64,000 nt of DNA from UBA966 sp046350355 (GTDB taxonomy: Bacteria; Planctomycetota; Phycisphaerae; Phycisphaerales; SM1A02): positions 1,178,001 to 1,242,000 of the forward strand of contig JAXMAN010000002.1 in assembly GCA_046350355.1 (NCBI GenBank), written 5' to 3'. Position 1 is the stretch's first letter; the number at the start of each line of letters is the position of its first letter. The position numbers and the translations under genes are program-made. This document shows, piece by piece, positions 8,134 to 16,697 of this stretch. The notes beneath the pieces were generated by a model that was not told the origin of the DNA, ran no database searches, and saw nothing but the letters and a program-made list of their open reading frames with translations.

Positions 8134-8783
8134 AGGAAGGGGTTGCTGCGGCGTTCGGCGCCGATCGTCGTCGAGGGCCCGTGGCCCGGATGCACGCGCA
8201 CCGCGTCCGGCAGCGAGAGCAGCGTCCCCAGCAGCGAGCGCGCCATCGCGGCGGGGTCGCTCGTGGGGAAGTCGGTGCGGCCGATGGAGCCGGCGAAGAG
8301 CGTGTCGCCCACGATCGCCTGGCCCGCGGCGTCGCAGACCAGCGTCACGCCGCCGGGGCTGTGGCCGGGCGTGTGCAGCACGCGCCAGCGCGCGCCGTTG
8401 AGGTCGAGCGTCTGCCCGTCGGAGAGCTCCCCTTCCGCGGGCGCCAGCGAGAGCGGCATCCCGACGAAGGCGCTCAGGTTGAGCTGCGGGTCGTCGAGGA
8501 AGTCCCATTCCGCGCGGTGCAGCAGCGTCGGGACGCCGGGGAAGGCGGCGCGCACTTCGCGCAGGCCGGCGATGTGGTCGGCGTGCGCGTGGGTGAGCAG
8601 GATCGCCGCGGGCTGCAGGCGCTCCTGGCGGATGAACTCGATGACCTCCGCGGGATCCTCGCCGGGATCGACGATCCAGCAGGCGGGGTCGCGCGGCGCA
8701 CCCGCCTGGGGGCGCGTGGTGACGACGTAGCAGTTGGTCTCGAAGGCGCCGAGGCTCCAGGCGCGGATCTCCACGAGCGGCAT
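8112..8783 (-). CDS. MBL-fold metallohydrolase, glyoxalase II-like
   Basis: 223 aa. Metal ligands are all visible: THAHADH near residue 81, the His of HTPGHSPGG, the Asp of VGDTLFAGSIGRTDF, and the His of HPGHGPSTTIGAE. The set is that of the glyoxalase II/YcbL branch of the metallo-beta-lactamase superfamily, which hydrolyses thioesters such as S-lactoylglutathione or related substrates. The real substrate is not predictable. The start MPLVEIRAWSLG is supported by a TACCCT hexamer ending 6 bases before the ATG. The gene diverges, with only 31 bases between start codons, from the HEAT-repeat lipoprotein. Confidence 0.9.
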   Translation of the reverse strand: MPLVEIRAWSLGAFETNCYVVTTRPQAGAPRDPACWIVDPGEDPAEVIEFIRQERLQPAAILLTHAHADHIAGLREVRAAFPGVPTLLHRAEWDFLDDPQLNLSAFVGMPLSLAPAEGELSDGQTLDLNGARWRVLHTPGHSPGGVTLVCDAAGQAIVGDTLFAGSIGRTDFPTSDPAAMARSLLGTLLSLPDAVRVHPGHGPSTTIGAERRSNPFLQGARAG

Positions 8784-8789
8784 GCGCCA

Positions 8790-8795
8790 AGGGTA
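8790..8795 (-). promoter_or_regulatory. -10 element of the MBL hydrolase gene, leaderless type
   Basis: Minus-strand TACCCT, 6 bases before ATG 8783. Confidence 0.6.
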
Positions 8796-8801
8796 CGCGG
8801 G

Positions 8802-8807
8802 TATCCT
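8802..8807 (+). promoter_or_regulatory. -10 element of the HEAT lipoprotein gene, leaderless type
   Basis: TATCCT, 7 bases before GTG 8815, back to back with the MBL box only 6 bases away. Confidence 0.6.
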
Positions 8808-8814
8808 TCCCGCC

Positions 8815-9699
8815 GTGACGGACGGATGGACTCGCCCGATGCGCCCCCGCGCGCGGCCGGCGCCGATGGCGCTGGGCGCGCTGCTTGGCGCGGGCGCGCT
8901 GCTCGCGGCGCTCGCGGGCGGCTGCGACCAGGCGCGCAGCGACTTCGGCGACGCGAGCAACTCCTTCTTCCCGCCCACCCCCACCGACGCGGGCCGCTGG
9001 GCCGTCGACAACACCGACCCCGAGAACCAGCGCCGCGGCGTCCTGCTGCTGGGCCTCTCGAGCTTCGGCGGCGAGGAGGCGTACCTCTCGCTCTACCAGC
9101 TCTACATCGAGGAGAACGGCGATCCGCTGGTGAAGGCGACCGCGATCCAGGCGCTCTCGCGCCACGGGCGCCCCGCCGACGCGGTGCTCATCTCCAAGCA
9201 GCTCACCAGCGAGTTCGAGCAGGTGCGCGTCGCCGCCGCGAAGGGGCTGCAGCGCATCCACAACTTCGCCGTCGCCGAGGCGCTCTGGAAGAGGCTCGTC
9301 GACGAGGAGGAGAAGACCGCGGTGCGCGTGGAGATCGCGATCGCGCTGGGCCAGTATCCGCGCGACGACGTCTTCCAGGCGCTCTGCACCGCGCTGGACC
9401 ACCGCGAGCTCGCCGTGAACCTGGCCGCCGCGGACAGCCTGCGCCTGCTCACCGCCGCGGACTTCGGGCTCGACCGCCCGCTCTGGCTGAGCTGGTACCG
9501 CGCGCAGACCAAGCCCTTCCGGCCCGACGTCCCCTACTACTACCCCACCTTCGAGCGCCAGCTTGGCCTCGGGGACTACCTGATGTTCTGGGCGATCCCC
9601 ACCTTCGAGCAGCCCGGCGTCCCCGCGGGCCTGCGTGAGACCGCTCCGGCGGACGGCGCTCCGCAGAACGAGTTCGGCAACCTCGGCGAGAAGGGGTGA
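8815..9699 (+). CDS. HEAT-repeat lipoprotein
   Basis: 294 aa from a GTG start. The GTG at 8815 was chosen because TATCCT (8802-8807) ends 7 bases before it, as at many starts here. The ATG at 8839 is a possible alternative. The N-terminal hydrophobic stretch LGALLGAGALLAALAGGC ends in a lipobox-like Cys. The middle carries HEAT-like helical repeats (for example PLVKATAIQALSRHGRPADA and EQVRVAAAKGLQRIHN), a scaffold for protein contacts. The Tyr-rich tail VPYYYPTFERQ is unusual. It overlaps the MATE gene by 4 bases (GTGA), so the two are probably made together, suggesting an envelope partner of the transporter. Confidence 0.78.
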   Translation: MTDGWTRPMRPRARPAPMALGALLGAGALLAALAGGCDQARSDFGDASNSFFPPTPTDAGRWAVDNTDPENQRRGVLLLGLSSFGGEEAYLSLYQLYIEENGDPLVKATAIQALSRHGRPADAVLISKQLTSEFEQVRVAAAKGLQRIHNFAVAEALWKRLVDEEEKTAVRVEIAIALGQYPRDDVFQALCTALDHRELAVNLAAADSLRLLTAADFGLDRPLWLSWYRAQTKPFRPDVPYYYPTFERQLGLGDYLMFWAIPTFEQPGVPAGLRETAPADGAPQNEFGNLGEKG

Positions 9700-11294
9700 G
9701 CGCGCGCGAGGACCATGCCGCGCCCGACGCCGCGCCGCCGGCGCCGGACGCGCAGGAGCAGCGCGAGCTGGAGCGCCTCGCCGCCGAAGGCGAGGTGGAC
9801 GCCTTCGGCGATCCCGCGATCTCCGCGGCGAGCGCCGGCGCCGCCGCCGACGACGACCGCATCATCCGCAGCGGGCGCCTCGCGGGCAAGGGACTCTGGC
9901 AGTCGATCTGGATCCTCTCGATCCCGGTGCTCGTGCAGCAGGCGATGGCCGCGCTGGTGGGCACGACCGACACGCTCATGGCGGGCAACCTGCCCCCCGA
10001 GGTCACCGGCGCCGCGCTCGACGGCGTCGGCTTCGGCGCGAGCTTCATGTGGGTCGCCTCCATCGTGCTCATGGGGCTGGGCATCGGCGCGCAGGCGATC
10101 ATCGCCCGCGCGATGGGCGCGGGCGACCGCGCCGAGGCCGAGCGCGCGGGCGGCACCGCGGTGGCCGCGAGCTTCGCGGCGAGCGTCCTGGGCGCGGTGG
10201 CGGTCTGGATGCTCGCGCCGTACGTCGCCGCGTGGATGGGGCTGAGCGACCACGCGCTGGGGTATGCGACCGACTACATCCGCGTGATCGCGCTGAGCAT
10301 GCCGCTCATGGGCGTGATGACCGTGGGCGGCATGGCGCTGCACGGCGCCGGCGACACGCGCGCGCCGAGCGTCATCGCGGTGGGCGTGAACGTCCTGAAC
10401 ATCTTCTTCACCTGGGCGCTCTCGGGGGTGACGATCAAGTTCGGCTCGTTCACCATCCCCCACCTGCTGCCCATCGACGCCGAGCGCTGGGGCGTGGCGG
10501 GTATCGCGGCGGGCACGGCGATCTCCTACATCGCCGGCGGCGCGTGGACGCTGCATGTGCTCGGGCGCGGCGTGAAGGACTTCACCGTCCGCATCCCGCA
10601 GATGCGTCCGCAGCGGGCGATGCTGCGCCGGATCGTCGTGCTGGGCGTGCCCAACATGCTCGAGGGGGCGACGATGTGGCTGACGACCTCGGTGGGCGTC
10701 ACCAAGTTCATCGGCATCGTCGCCGAGCGCGATGGCGGCCTCGCCGGCCCCGTGAAGGGGCTCTTCGGCGCGCACATGGTGACGGTGCGCTGGGAGGCGT
10801 TCAGCTTCCTGCCGGGCTTCGCGATGGGCACCGCCGCGGGGGCGCTCGCGGGGCAGTACCTGGGCGCGGGCTCGCCGGCGCTGGCACGGCGCGCCATCGG
10901 CGCCTGCCTGTGGATCGCCATGGGCATGATGGGGCTCATGGGCGTCGTCTTCATGGTGGAGGGCGAGGCGCTCGCGCGGCTGATGAGCCGCGATCCCGTC
11001 GTCCTGGCCGAGGTCCCCAAGACGCTCTTCATCTGCGGCATCGTGCAGGTCTTCTTCGCGATGGGGCTGGTGATCCGCGGCGGGCTCAAGGGCTGCGGCG
11101 ACGCCAAGGGGACCTTCATCATCACGCTGGTCTCGACGGTGTGCGTGCGCGTGCCGCTGGCGTACCTCTTCGGCGTCGTGCTCGGCTACGGCCTTCCCGG
11201 AATTTGGATCGGTCTTTGCATCGAGCTGGGCGTGCGCGGCCTGCTTTTCCTCTGGCGCTACCTGCGCGGCGGCTGGGACCGCGTGCGCGTCTAG
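9696..11294 (+). CDS. MATE-family efflux transporter
   Basis: 532 aa integral membrane protein. A charged, Ala-rich N-terminal extension of about 60 residues precedes about 12 membrane segments arranged as two related halves, beginning WILSIPVLVQQAMAALVGTTDTLM, the usual MATE opening. The halves are repeated as LGVPNMLEGATMWL and LGVRGLLFLWRYL. MATE proteins export cationic or organic compounds using a Na+ or H+ gradient. The GTG start overlaps the stop of the HEAT lipoprotein (GTGA), which implies translational coupling. The long N-terminal extension is atypical. The substrate cannot be inferred. Confidence 0.92.
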   Translation: MSAREDHAAPDAAPPAPDAQEQRELERLAAEGEVDAFGDPAISAASAGAAADDDRIIRSGRLAGKGLWQSIWILSIPVLVQQAMAALVGTTDTLMAGNLPPEVTGAALDGVGFGASFMWVASIVLMGLGIGAQAIIARAMGAGDRAEAERAGGTAVAASFAASVLGAVAVWMLAPYVAAWMGLSDHALGYATDYIRVIALSMPLMGVMTVGGMALHGAGDTRAPSVIAVGVNVLNIFFTWALSGVTIKFGSFTIPHLLPIDAERWGVAGIAAGTAISYIAGGAWTLHVLGRGVKDFTVRIPQMRPQRAMLRRIVVLGVPNMLEGATMWLTTSVGVTKFIGIVAERDGGLAGPVKGLFGAHMVTVRWEAFSFLPGFAMGTAAGALAGQYLGAGSPALARRAIGACLWIAMGMMGLMGVVFMVEGEALARLMSRDPVVLAEVPKTLFICGIVQVFFAMGLVIRGGLKGCGDAKGTFIITLVSTVCVRVPLAYLFGVVLGYGLPGIWIGLCIELGVRGLLFLWRYLRGGWDRVRV

Positions 11295-11310
11295 CCCGCG
11301 CCGACGCCCC

Positions 11311-11316
11311 TACAAT
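11311..11316 (+). promoter_or_regulatory. Putative -10 element of mqnC
   Basis: TACAAT lies 41 bases upstream of the mqnC ATG. Unlike most promoters here it would give a leader of about 35 bases, and a weak AGGA Shine-Dalgarno element sits before the ATG. No clear -35 box is seen. Confidence 0.45.
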
Positions 11317-11357
11317 CGGCCGATCCGGCGCATGCCGCGCCGGGAACCAGGACGCCG

Positions 11358-12782
11358 ATGGCCAGCACCGCGACCCCCCGCACCGTTCCCCACGCCGACC
11401 CGATCGCCGACGCCGGATTCCAGGAGGCCGTCGTCGCGGGCGAGGCGCGCCTCACCCCCGAGCAGGGCCTGCGCACGCTGCTGGAGATGCCGCTGCACGC
11501 GCTGGGCGAGTGGGCCGACCGCCGCTGCCGCGCGGTGCACGGCGACCACGTCCGCACCTACGTCATCGACCGCAACATCAACTACACGAACGTCTGCACC
11601 GCCAAGTGCACCTTCTGCGCCTTCCGGCGCGACAGCGGCGACCGCGACGCGTACACGCTCGACACCGCGACGCTGCTGCAGAAGGTGCGCGAGCTGGTCG
11701 CGATCGGCGGCACGCAGATCCTCATGCAGGGCGGCATGAACCCCGAGCTGCCGCTGGGCTGGTACCTCGACCTGCTGCGCGAGATCAAGCGGCAGTTCCC
11801 GCAGGTGCACGTCCACGCCTTCAGCCCGCCGGAGTTCGTCGAGTTCGTCCACTTCTTCAAGCCCGCGGGCTCCACCTACGAGGAGCAGGTGCGCGGCGTG
11901 ATGACGCAGATGCGCGAGGCGGGCCTCGACAGCGTCCCCGGCGGCGGCGGCGAGATCTTCGCCCCCGCGGTGCGGCGCAAGATCGGCCTGGGCAAGTGCG
12001 ACGCGGAGTCGTGGCTCACGACGATGCGCGTCGCGCACGAGCTGGGGATGAACACCTCGGCGACGATGATGTTCGGCCACATCGAGGGGCGCGCCGACCG
12101 CGTGCACCACATGGAGCTGGTGCGGCGCTGGCAGGACCGCGCGGTCGCCGACTTCGCCGCGCAGGGCGGCGGGCGCTACAAGGCCTTCATCTCCTGGCCC
12201 TTCCAGCGCGAGAACACGCCGCTGGGGCGCGCGAAGGAATGGGGCCAGGGCGAGGGGGACGACATCTCGCAGCCCTTCCCCGGCGACGTCGTCGCGCGCC
12301 TGGACGGCAGCGGCGAGAAGGAGGCGCACCCCGAGTTCGGCCGACGCGTGCGGATGGCCGGCGCCACCGAGTACCTGCGCACGCAGGCGCTCAGCCGCCT
12401 CTACCTGGACAACGTCCACTCCATCGGCGCGAGCTGGGTCACGATGGGACCGCACGTCGGCCAGCTGGGCCTGCGCTACGGCGCCAACGACATGGGCAGC
12501 GTGATGATGGAGGAGAACGTGGTCAGCAGCGCGGGCACCGTGCACTGCCTGAACGAGCCGCTGCTCTGCCGCCTCATCCGCGACGCGGGCTTCCTGCCGG
12601 CGCAGCGCGACAACGCCTACAACCTGCTGCGCGTGCACGACGGACCGGAGTCCCCGGACCTGCGCGTGACGGACTGGAGCTCGCTGCGCGCCACGCCGAT
12701 GCACCAGCAGGCCCCGCGCGCTCCCAAGCCCGCGCCGGAGAAGACGCCGCTGACGATCACCGCGGGTTCGACGACTTCCTGA
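11358..12782 (+). CDS. mqnC: Cyclic dehypoxanthinyl futalosine synthase (radical SAM)
   Basis: 474 aa. Radical SAM cluster Cys80-x3-Cys84-x2-Cys87 in NVCTAKCTFCAFRR, GGTQILMQGGMNPELPLGWY, SVPGGGGEI, FGHIEGRADR, FISWPFQRENTP and GANDMGSVMMEENVVSSAG identify MqnC rather than MqnE. The enzyme cyclises dehypoxanthine futalosine; MqnD (5284-6192) takes the product. It is about 100 residues longer than usual: there is an insertion after the WPFQ motif (residues about 290-330, acidic and Gly-rich) and a C-terminal Pro/Ala tail. It overlaps the convergent zinc-ribbon gene by 26 bases. Confidence 0.92.
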   Translation: MASTATPRTVPHADPIADAGFQEAVVAGEARLTPEQGLRTLLEMPLHALGEWADRRCRAVHGDHVRTYVIDRNINYTNVCTAKCTFCAFRRDSGDRDAYTLDTATLLQKVRELVAIGGTQILMQGGMNPELPLGWYLDLLREIKRQFPQVHVHAFSPPEFVEFVHFFKPAGSTYEEQVRGVMTQMREAGLDSVPGGGGEIFAPAVRRKIGLGKCDAESWLTTMRVAHELGMNTSATMMFGHIEGRADRVHHMELVRRWQDRAVADFAAQGGGRYKAFISWPFQRENTPLGRAKEWGQGEGDDISQPFPGDVVARLDGSGEKEAHPEFGRRVRMAGATEYLRTQALSRLYLDNVHSIGASWVTMGPHVGQLGLRYGANDMGSVMMEENVVSSAGTVHCLNEPLLCRLIRDAGFLPAQRDNAYNLLRVHDGPESPDLRVTDWSSLRATPMHQQAPRAPKPAPEKTPLTITAGSTTS

Positions 12783-13761
12783 CGCGCTTGAGCACGCGCG
12801 ACTCGAAGGCCACGGCGCAGGCGGGGCAGGCGCAGCGTCCCTGATGACGCACGGTGGCGCCGCGGCACCACGGACACGCGATGCCCGTGATCGGTCCGCC
12901 GGACTCCCGACCGCATTCGGTGCATGCGCCCATCGAGACACCGCGGAGGTTGTAGCCGCAGGTGCAGCGGTAGTGCCCGATCTCGTAGCCGACCGTCTCG
13001 TGGCACTCCGCGCAGGCGCACGGCACGCCGGCGGTCCACTCCGCCTCGTGCATGCAGCCGGGACAGCGTGCCGTGAAGCGCGCGTGGTCCGCGAGGTCCT
13101 CGGGGACGGGATCGAGCTGGAAGGCGGTCGTGTCGTAGGTTTCGCGGGTGCCTCGCGCCAGCTGGCGCAGCACGATGACGCCGAAGATCCCCATGCCAGC
13201 CGTCCACAGGATCGCCAGCTCGACGAAGGGCAGCGAGTCGGCAAGGGTCCACAGCCCGGCGCTTGAAGCGAAGCACTGGACCGCGATGGCCGCGAAGGGC
13301 GGTGCGACGACGGCGGCCGCGATCCACTGGGCGACGAGCAAGCGACGGTTCGCGGCGGGCCGGAGGAAGATGCGCGCCAGGAGCAGGTTGAGCCCGAGCA
13401 GCACGCAGCCCCCGATCAGAAAGCCGCTGACCGTGTCGTAGATCTCCACGGGGAGAGCGGCCGCAACGAGCGGGAGCGTCGCCACTCCGCCACCGATCAC
13501 CGCGAGCGCCACGACGAGCGCCGCCATCCACCGCCCGAGCCGTCCGGTCGCGCCAACGATGGCCACGCCCCACAGCAGCAGCATCGGCACCAGGGCCGCC
13601 GATCCGACCCGCGCCACGGGCTCGATCGTGCTCCGGCGAATCCCGAAGGGGCCGGCCTTCTCCGAAATCAGCACGACCAGCGCGATCGCGCAGACCGCGG
13701 AACCCACCTTTGCCAGCAGCCGCAGCCAGACGAAGGCGCGCTGGAGCCGCGCGGTGTTCAC
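12757..13761 (-). CDS. Membrane protein with C-terminal zinc ribbons (third of three)
   Basis: 334 aa. The N-terminal two thirds contain about six hydrophobic segments. The C-terminal third is cytoplasmic in character and holds several Cys pairs: CPGC, CACAEC, CTCGYNLRG followed by CTEC, CPWC and CACPAC, i.e. about three zinc ribbons. CGYNLRG is a phrase often seen in planctomycete zinc-ribbon membrane proteins. The start is GTG at 13761, overlapping the previous stop as GTGA. It is the last gene of the unit ilvE > three membrane proteins. Function unknown. No enzyme domain is visible. Confidence 0.75.
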   Translation of the reverse strand: MNTARLQRAFVWLRLLAKVGSAVCAIALVVLISEKAGPFGIRRSTIEPVARVGSAALVPMLLLWGVAIVGATGRLGRWMAALVVALAVIGGGVATLPLVAAALPVEIYDTVSGFLIGGCVLLGLNLLLARIFLRPAANRRLLVAQWIAAAVVAPPFAAIAVQCFASSAGLWTLADSLPFVELAILWTAGMGIFGVIVLRQLARGTRETYDTTAFQLDPVPEDLADHARFTARCPGCMHEAEWTAGVPCACAECHETVGYEIGHYRCTCGYNLRGVSMGACTECGRESGGPITGIACPWCRGATVRHQGRCACPACAVAFESRVLKRVRKSSNPR

Positions 13762-14720
13762 GCCCCCTGCCCCGCCGCGGTCCCCTTCCACCGCTTGTCC
13801 TCGTCGATCGGGCGGCCGCACTCGGGACAGGCGGGCGCGTCGATGCGGTAGAGCAGGTAGCCGCATGCGCAGCGCGGCTCCTGGAGCTCGATGCGCAGCG
13901 CCAGCCGGCACGCGCCGCACTCCGAGGGCGCGTTCGCCTCGATCTCCAGCGGCTGCGCGCAGCGCGGGCACCGCAGCGCCACGCGCGTGCGCTGGCCGCG
14001 CAGCGCGCTGCCGTTGTCCTGCGCCTCGCGCAGGCGCCGCTGCAGCAGCAGGATCGGCAACGCGATCGCGCCCGCGGCGGTGAGCAGCATCACCGCGACG
14101 AAGACGCGGTAGAAGAGGTCGCGGGCGATGAAGAGCGATTCGAGAAAGGGCCAGACCCGCTCGGGAAAGATCGTCCCGGCGATGCCGATCGTGCCGCACG
14201 CGATGGCGGCGCCCGCGACCCCGCGCTGCAGCAGCCGGATCGGCCCGGAGCCGTGGCGCGGTCCGGTGATCCACGCGACGAAGATGCAGAGCAGGGCGAG
14301 CTGCACGAATGCGGCCGTCACCTGCACGAGGTGGCGCTCCGCCATGTAGCCCGGTCCGTTCCAGTCCTGATCCGGCCCATTGAGGAGCTCTGCGATCGGC
14401 ACCCACGCGAGCACAAGTCCGAGCATGCCCGCGACGATCGCGGCGCCCGCGCCCACGACGCAGAGCCAGCGCGCGCCCCAGCGCTCCGCCGGCACGCCCG
14501 CCAGGAAGAGCATCAGGCACATCCCCGCGAGGATCGCCGCCGAACCCACCAGCCGCCCGTCGACGCTCGGCGAGAAGATCGCCAACAGGCCGAGGACGGC
14601 GACGATGCCGAGCACCGCGAGGAAGAGCCGCAGCGAGACCCGCGTGGGAATCCACAGCCCGCGCGAGCGTCCCTGCACGCTGCGCGGTCCCTCCGGTGCG
14701 GCGTCGGTGGTCGTGCTCAT
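13758..14720 (-). CDS. Membrane protein with C-terminal zinc ribbons (second of three)
   Basis: 320 aa. About seven hydrophobic segments, then a soluble tail with CPRC, CGAC, CACGYLLYRI and CPEC, the same architecture as the following gene, suggesting duplication. Starts ATG at 14720 inside the ATGA overlap with the upstream gene and ends in the GTGA overlap with the downstream gene, so all three are translationally coupled. CGYLLYRIDAPACPECGRPI resembles the first gene's CGYSLWNVPGRTCPECG. No catalytic motif is seen. Possibly a sensor or assembly factor in the membrane, but that is a guess. Confidence 0.75.
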   Translation of the reverse strand: MSTTTDAAPEGPRSVQGRSRGLWIPTRVSLRLFLAVLGIVAVLGLLAIFSPSVDGRLVGSAAILAGMCLMLFLAGVPAERWGARWLCVVGAGAAIVAGMLGLVLAWVPIAELLNGPDQDWNGPGYMAERHLVQVTAAFVQLALLCIFVAWITGPRHGSGPIRLLQRGVAGAAIACGTIGIAGTIFPERVWPFLESLFIARDLFYRVFVAVMLLTAAGAIALPILLLQRRLREAQDNGSALRGQRTRVALRCPRCAQPLEIEANAPSECGACRLALRIELQEPRCACGYLLYRIDAPACPECGRPIDEDKRWKGTAAGQGA

Positions 14721-15742
14721 GAGGAACCCATGGGTTCGGCGCCAGCCGTGCCGGCGTCGGGGGCCGAGCCGGTGTCCGGATCCGCGTCGGAGCCGGCGGG
14801 CGCGCCGGCGCCCGCGGGTGGAGCGGCCGGCGTCGTGAAGACGGGCGCCGCCTGGACGATGGAGACCACGATCATGCCGACGCCGAGCCCGATGCACAGC
14901 ACGATCGGTCCAAGCACGGCGACGACCGTCTTCCACACCGGCGCCGAGATCGCCCCCGCCAGGACGATGGCCGTCGCGATGGCGCACCAGATGCCCGCGA
15001 CCGGGAAGAGGTAGAAGCCGCAGAGCGGGATGCACCCGAGCACCAGCGGCGCGAGCCCGTACCCGTAGGAGCCGAGCACGCGGCGCCAGTCGGGACGCTC
15101 GCCCAGCAGGCGGAGGATCCCGAACGCGAGGAACGCCATCGCGATCGCCGCGAGGAGCGTGCCGAAGGCGATGCCCGCGCTCCATCCCGCGGCCTTGAGG
15201 CCCTTGGAGAGCGAGCTGGAGGCGAAGTTGGCGCTGCGGGAGTTCGTGCTGGCGGAGAAGGACTCCAGCAGGACGATGAGCAGGACCACGCACACCTGCG
15301 GCACCGCCGCGACCACCACCGAGAGAAGCCCGAACCAGAGGGCCTCGTTCCCCGGCGCGCTGCGACGCAGCCCTTCGCCGATGCGGCCGGGCGAGCCGAG
15401 CACCGTGCTGACCGTGCGCACGAAGCGCCGGATGCGCCCCCCCCGCCCGCGGTCCCACGGGATGAACTCCTGCTCCGCGAGCTCCGCGTTGGTCCCCGGC
15501 GCCGCGCGCAGGATCATCGTCTCCAGGTTGCAGCGCGCGCCGCAGCGGACGCAGTCGAAGTCGCGCGGGACGATCAGCCCCTGCGGATCGATGCCGTAGT
15601 ACTGCTGGCCGCAGCCGGGGCAGCAGAACTCGACCGCATTGGGCTCGAAGATGAAGTCGCTCGGGAGAAAGGGAACGCCGCACTCGGGGCAGGTGCGCCC
15701 CGGCACGTTCCACAGCGAGTAACCGCAGCCGCGGCAGCGCAT
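14717..15742 (-). CDS. Membrane protein with N-terminal zinc ribbons, YIP1-like (first of three)
   Basis: 341 aa. Here the zinc ribbons are at the N-terminus: CRGCGYSLW, CPEC, CCPGC and CVRCGARC, followed by a YIP1-like membrane domain of about five helices (VVAAVPQVCVVLLIVLLES, FGTLLAAIAMAFLAFGIL, PLVLGCIPLCGFYLF, IATAIVLAGAI, VAVLGPIVLCIGLGVGM) and a Pro/Ala/Asp-rich tail. It begins 7 bases after the ilvE stop, so it is probably in the ilvE transcript, and overlaps the next gene by ATGA. The inverted domain order compared with its two neighbours is notable. Function unknown. Confidence 0.77.
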   Translation of the reverse strand: MRCRGCGYSLWNVPGRTCPECGVPFLPSDFIFEPNAVEFCCPGCGQQYYGIDPQGLIVPRDFDCVRCGARCNLETMILRAAPGTNAELAEQEFIPWDRGRGGRIRRFVRTVSTVLGSPGRIGEGLRRSAPGNEALWFGLLSVVVAAVPQVCVVLLIVLLESFSASTNSRSANFASSSLSKGLKAAGWSAGIAFGTLLAAIAMAFLAFGILRLLGERPDWRRVLGSYGYGLAPLVLGCIPLCGFYLFPVAGIWCAIATAIVLAGAISAPVWKTVVAVLGPIVLCIGLGVGMIVVSIVQAAPVFTTPAAPPAGAGAPAGSDADPDTGSAPDAGTAGAEPMGSS

Positions 15743-15749
15743 CGTGCGA

Positions 15750-16670
15750 TCAGTCCTCGGGCGCCCCCGCGGCGATGCGGCGGCGGAACTCCGCCTCGAG
15801 CCGCTGCGTGTGCGGGCCCACGCGGCCGATGCCGATGGTGCGGTCGCCGATCGCGCTCACGCCGATGATCTCCGCGGCGGTGCCGGTCAGGAAGACCTCG
15901 TCCGCGCCGAGGAACTCCTCGATGCGCATGCGCTTCTGCGTCACGCGCATGCCCAGCGCGGGCGCGAGCTCGTCGATGACGAACTGGCGCGTGATCCCGT
16001 GCAGGATCCCCGCGTCGGTGGGCGGCGTGAAGATCTCGTTCCCCTTGATCGCGAAGATGTTGTCGCCGGTGCACTCGCTCACGTCGCCGTGGACGTTGAG
16101 CATGATCGCCTCGAGGACGTCGGCGTCGATGGCCTCGATCTTGGCCATGATGTTGTTCAGGTAGTTGAGGCTCTTGATCGCGGGATCGAGGCACTCCATC
16201 GGCACGCGCGGACGGCGCGCGACGATGACCTTCATGCCCGCGCGGTAGAGCTCCGGCGGGTAGAGCTGGATGGTGTCGACCACGATGAAGACGCCCGGAC
16301 GCGGGCACTTGAAGGGGTGCAGCCCCAGCGTGCCGACGCCGCGCGTGACGACCAGGCGGATGTAGCAGTCGGCCATTCCGCAGGCGGCCATCGTCTCCTT
16401 CATCGCCTGGCCCATGTCCGCGCGGCTGTAGGGGATCTTCAGGCGGATGCGCTCGGCGCTCTCCTCGAGGCGGCGCAGGTGCGACTCCATCTTGAAGATG
16501 CGGCCCGCGTAGCCGCGCAGCCCCTCGAAGCAGCCGTCGCCGTAGAGGAGGCCGTGGTCGTAGACCGAGACCATTGCCTGCGAGGGATCCACCAGGCGGC
16601 CGTCGAGCCAGATCTTGCGCGGACGCGCCGGGGTGGCGGCGGAGGTGCTGGCGACGGCGGCGGAGGTCAT
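15750..16670 (-). CDS. ilvE: Branched-chain amino acid aminotransferase (class IV)
   Basis: 306 aa PLP enzyme interconverting Val/Leu/Ile and their 2-oxo acids. Class IV features: MVSVYDHGLLYGDGCFEGLRGY, the PLP lysine in IKSLNYLNN, and TGDNIFAIKG followed by GILHGITRQFVIDELA and EVFLTGTAAEI. These fit the BCAT/IlvE type rather than D-amino acid transaminase. The start is supported by a TACACT hexamer that ends 6 bases before the ATG. Three membrane/zinc-ribbon genes follow closely, with no obvious metabolic link. Confidence 0.9.
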   Translation of the reverse strand: MTSAAVASTSAATPARPRKIWLDGRLVDPSQAMVSVYDHGLLYGDGCFEGLRGYAGRIFKMESHLRRLEESAERIRLKIPYSRADMGQAMKETMAACGMADCYIRLVVTRGVGTLGLHPFKCPRPGVFIVVDTIQLYPPELYRAGMKVIVARRPRVPMECLDPAIKSLNYLNNIMAKIEAIDADVLEAIMLNVHGDVSECTGDNIFAIKGNEIFTPPTDAGILHGITRQFVIDELAPALGMRVTQKRMRIEEFLGADEVFLTGTAAEIIGVSAIGDRTIGIGRVGPHTQRLEAEFRRRIAAGAPED

Positions 16671-16676
16671 GCCCGC

Positions 16677-16682
16677 AGTGTA
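16677..16682 (-). promoter_or_regulatory. -10 element of ilvE, leaderless type
   Basis: Minus-strand TACACT, with 6 bases between it and the ilvE ATG. Transcription would begin at or next to the start codon. Confidence 0.6.
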
Positions 16683-16697
16683 ACGGGCTGCGCGGGG

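Noticed and set aside
5284..9402. A 1372-codon minus-strand frame covering mqnD and running through the DUF885 and MBL genes
   Set aside because: Only its last 302 codons (mqnD) have homology; the rest is a shadow of DUF885 on the plus strand and of MBL in another frame.
13758..15713. A 651-codon frame joining two of the zinc-ribbon genes
   Set aside because: Its first part is out of frame with the YIP1-like gene; the real start is ATG 14720 in the ATGA overlap.
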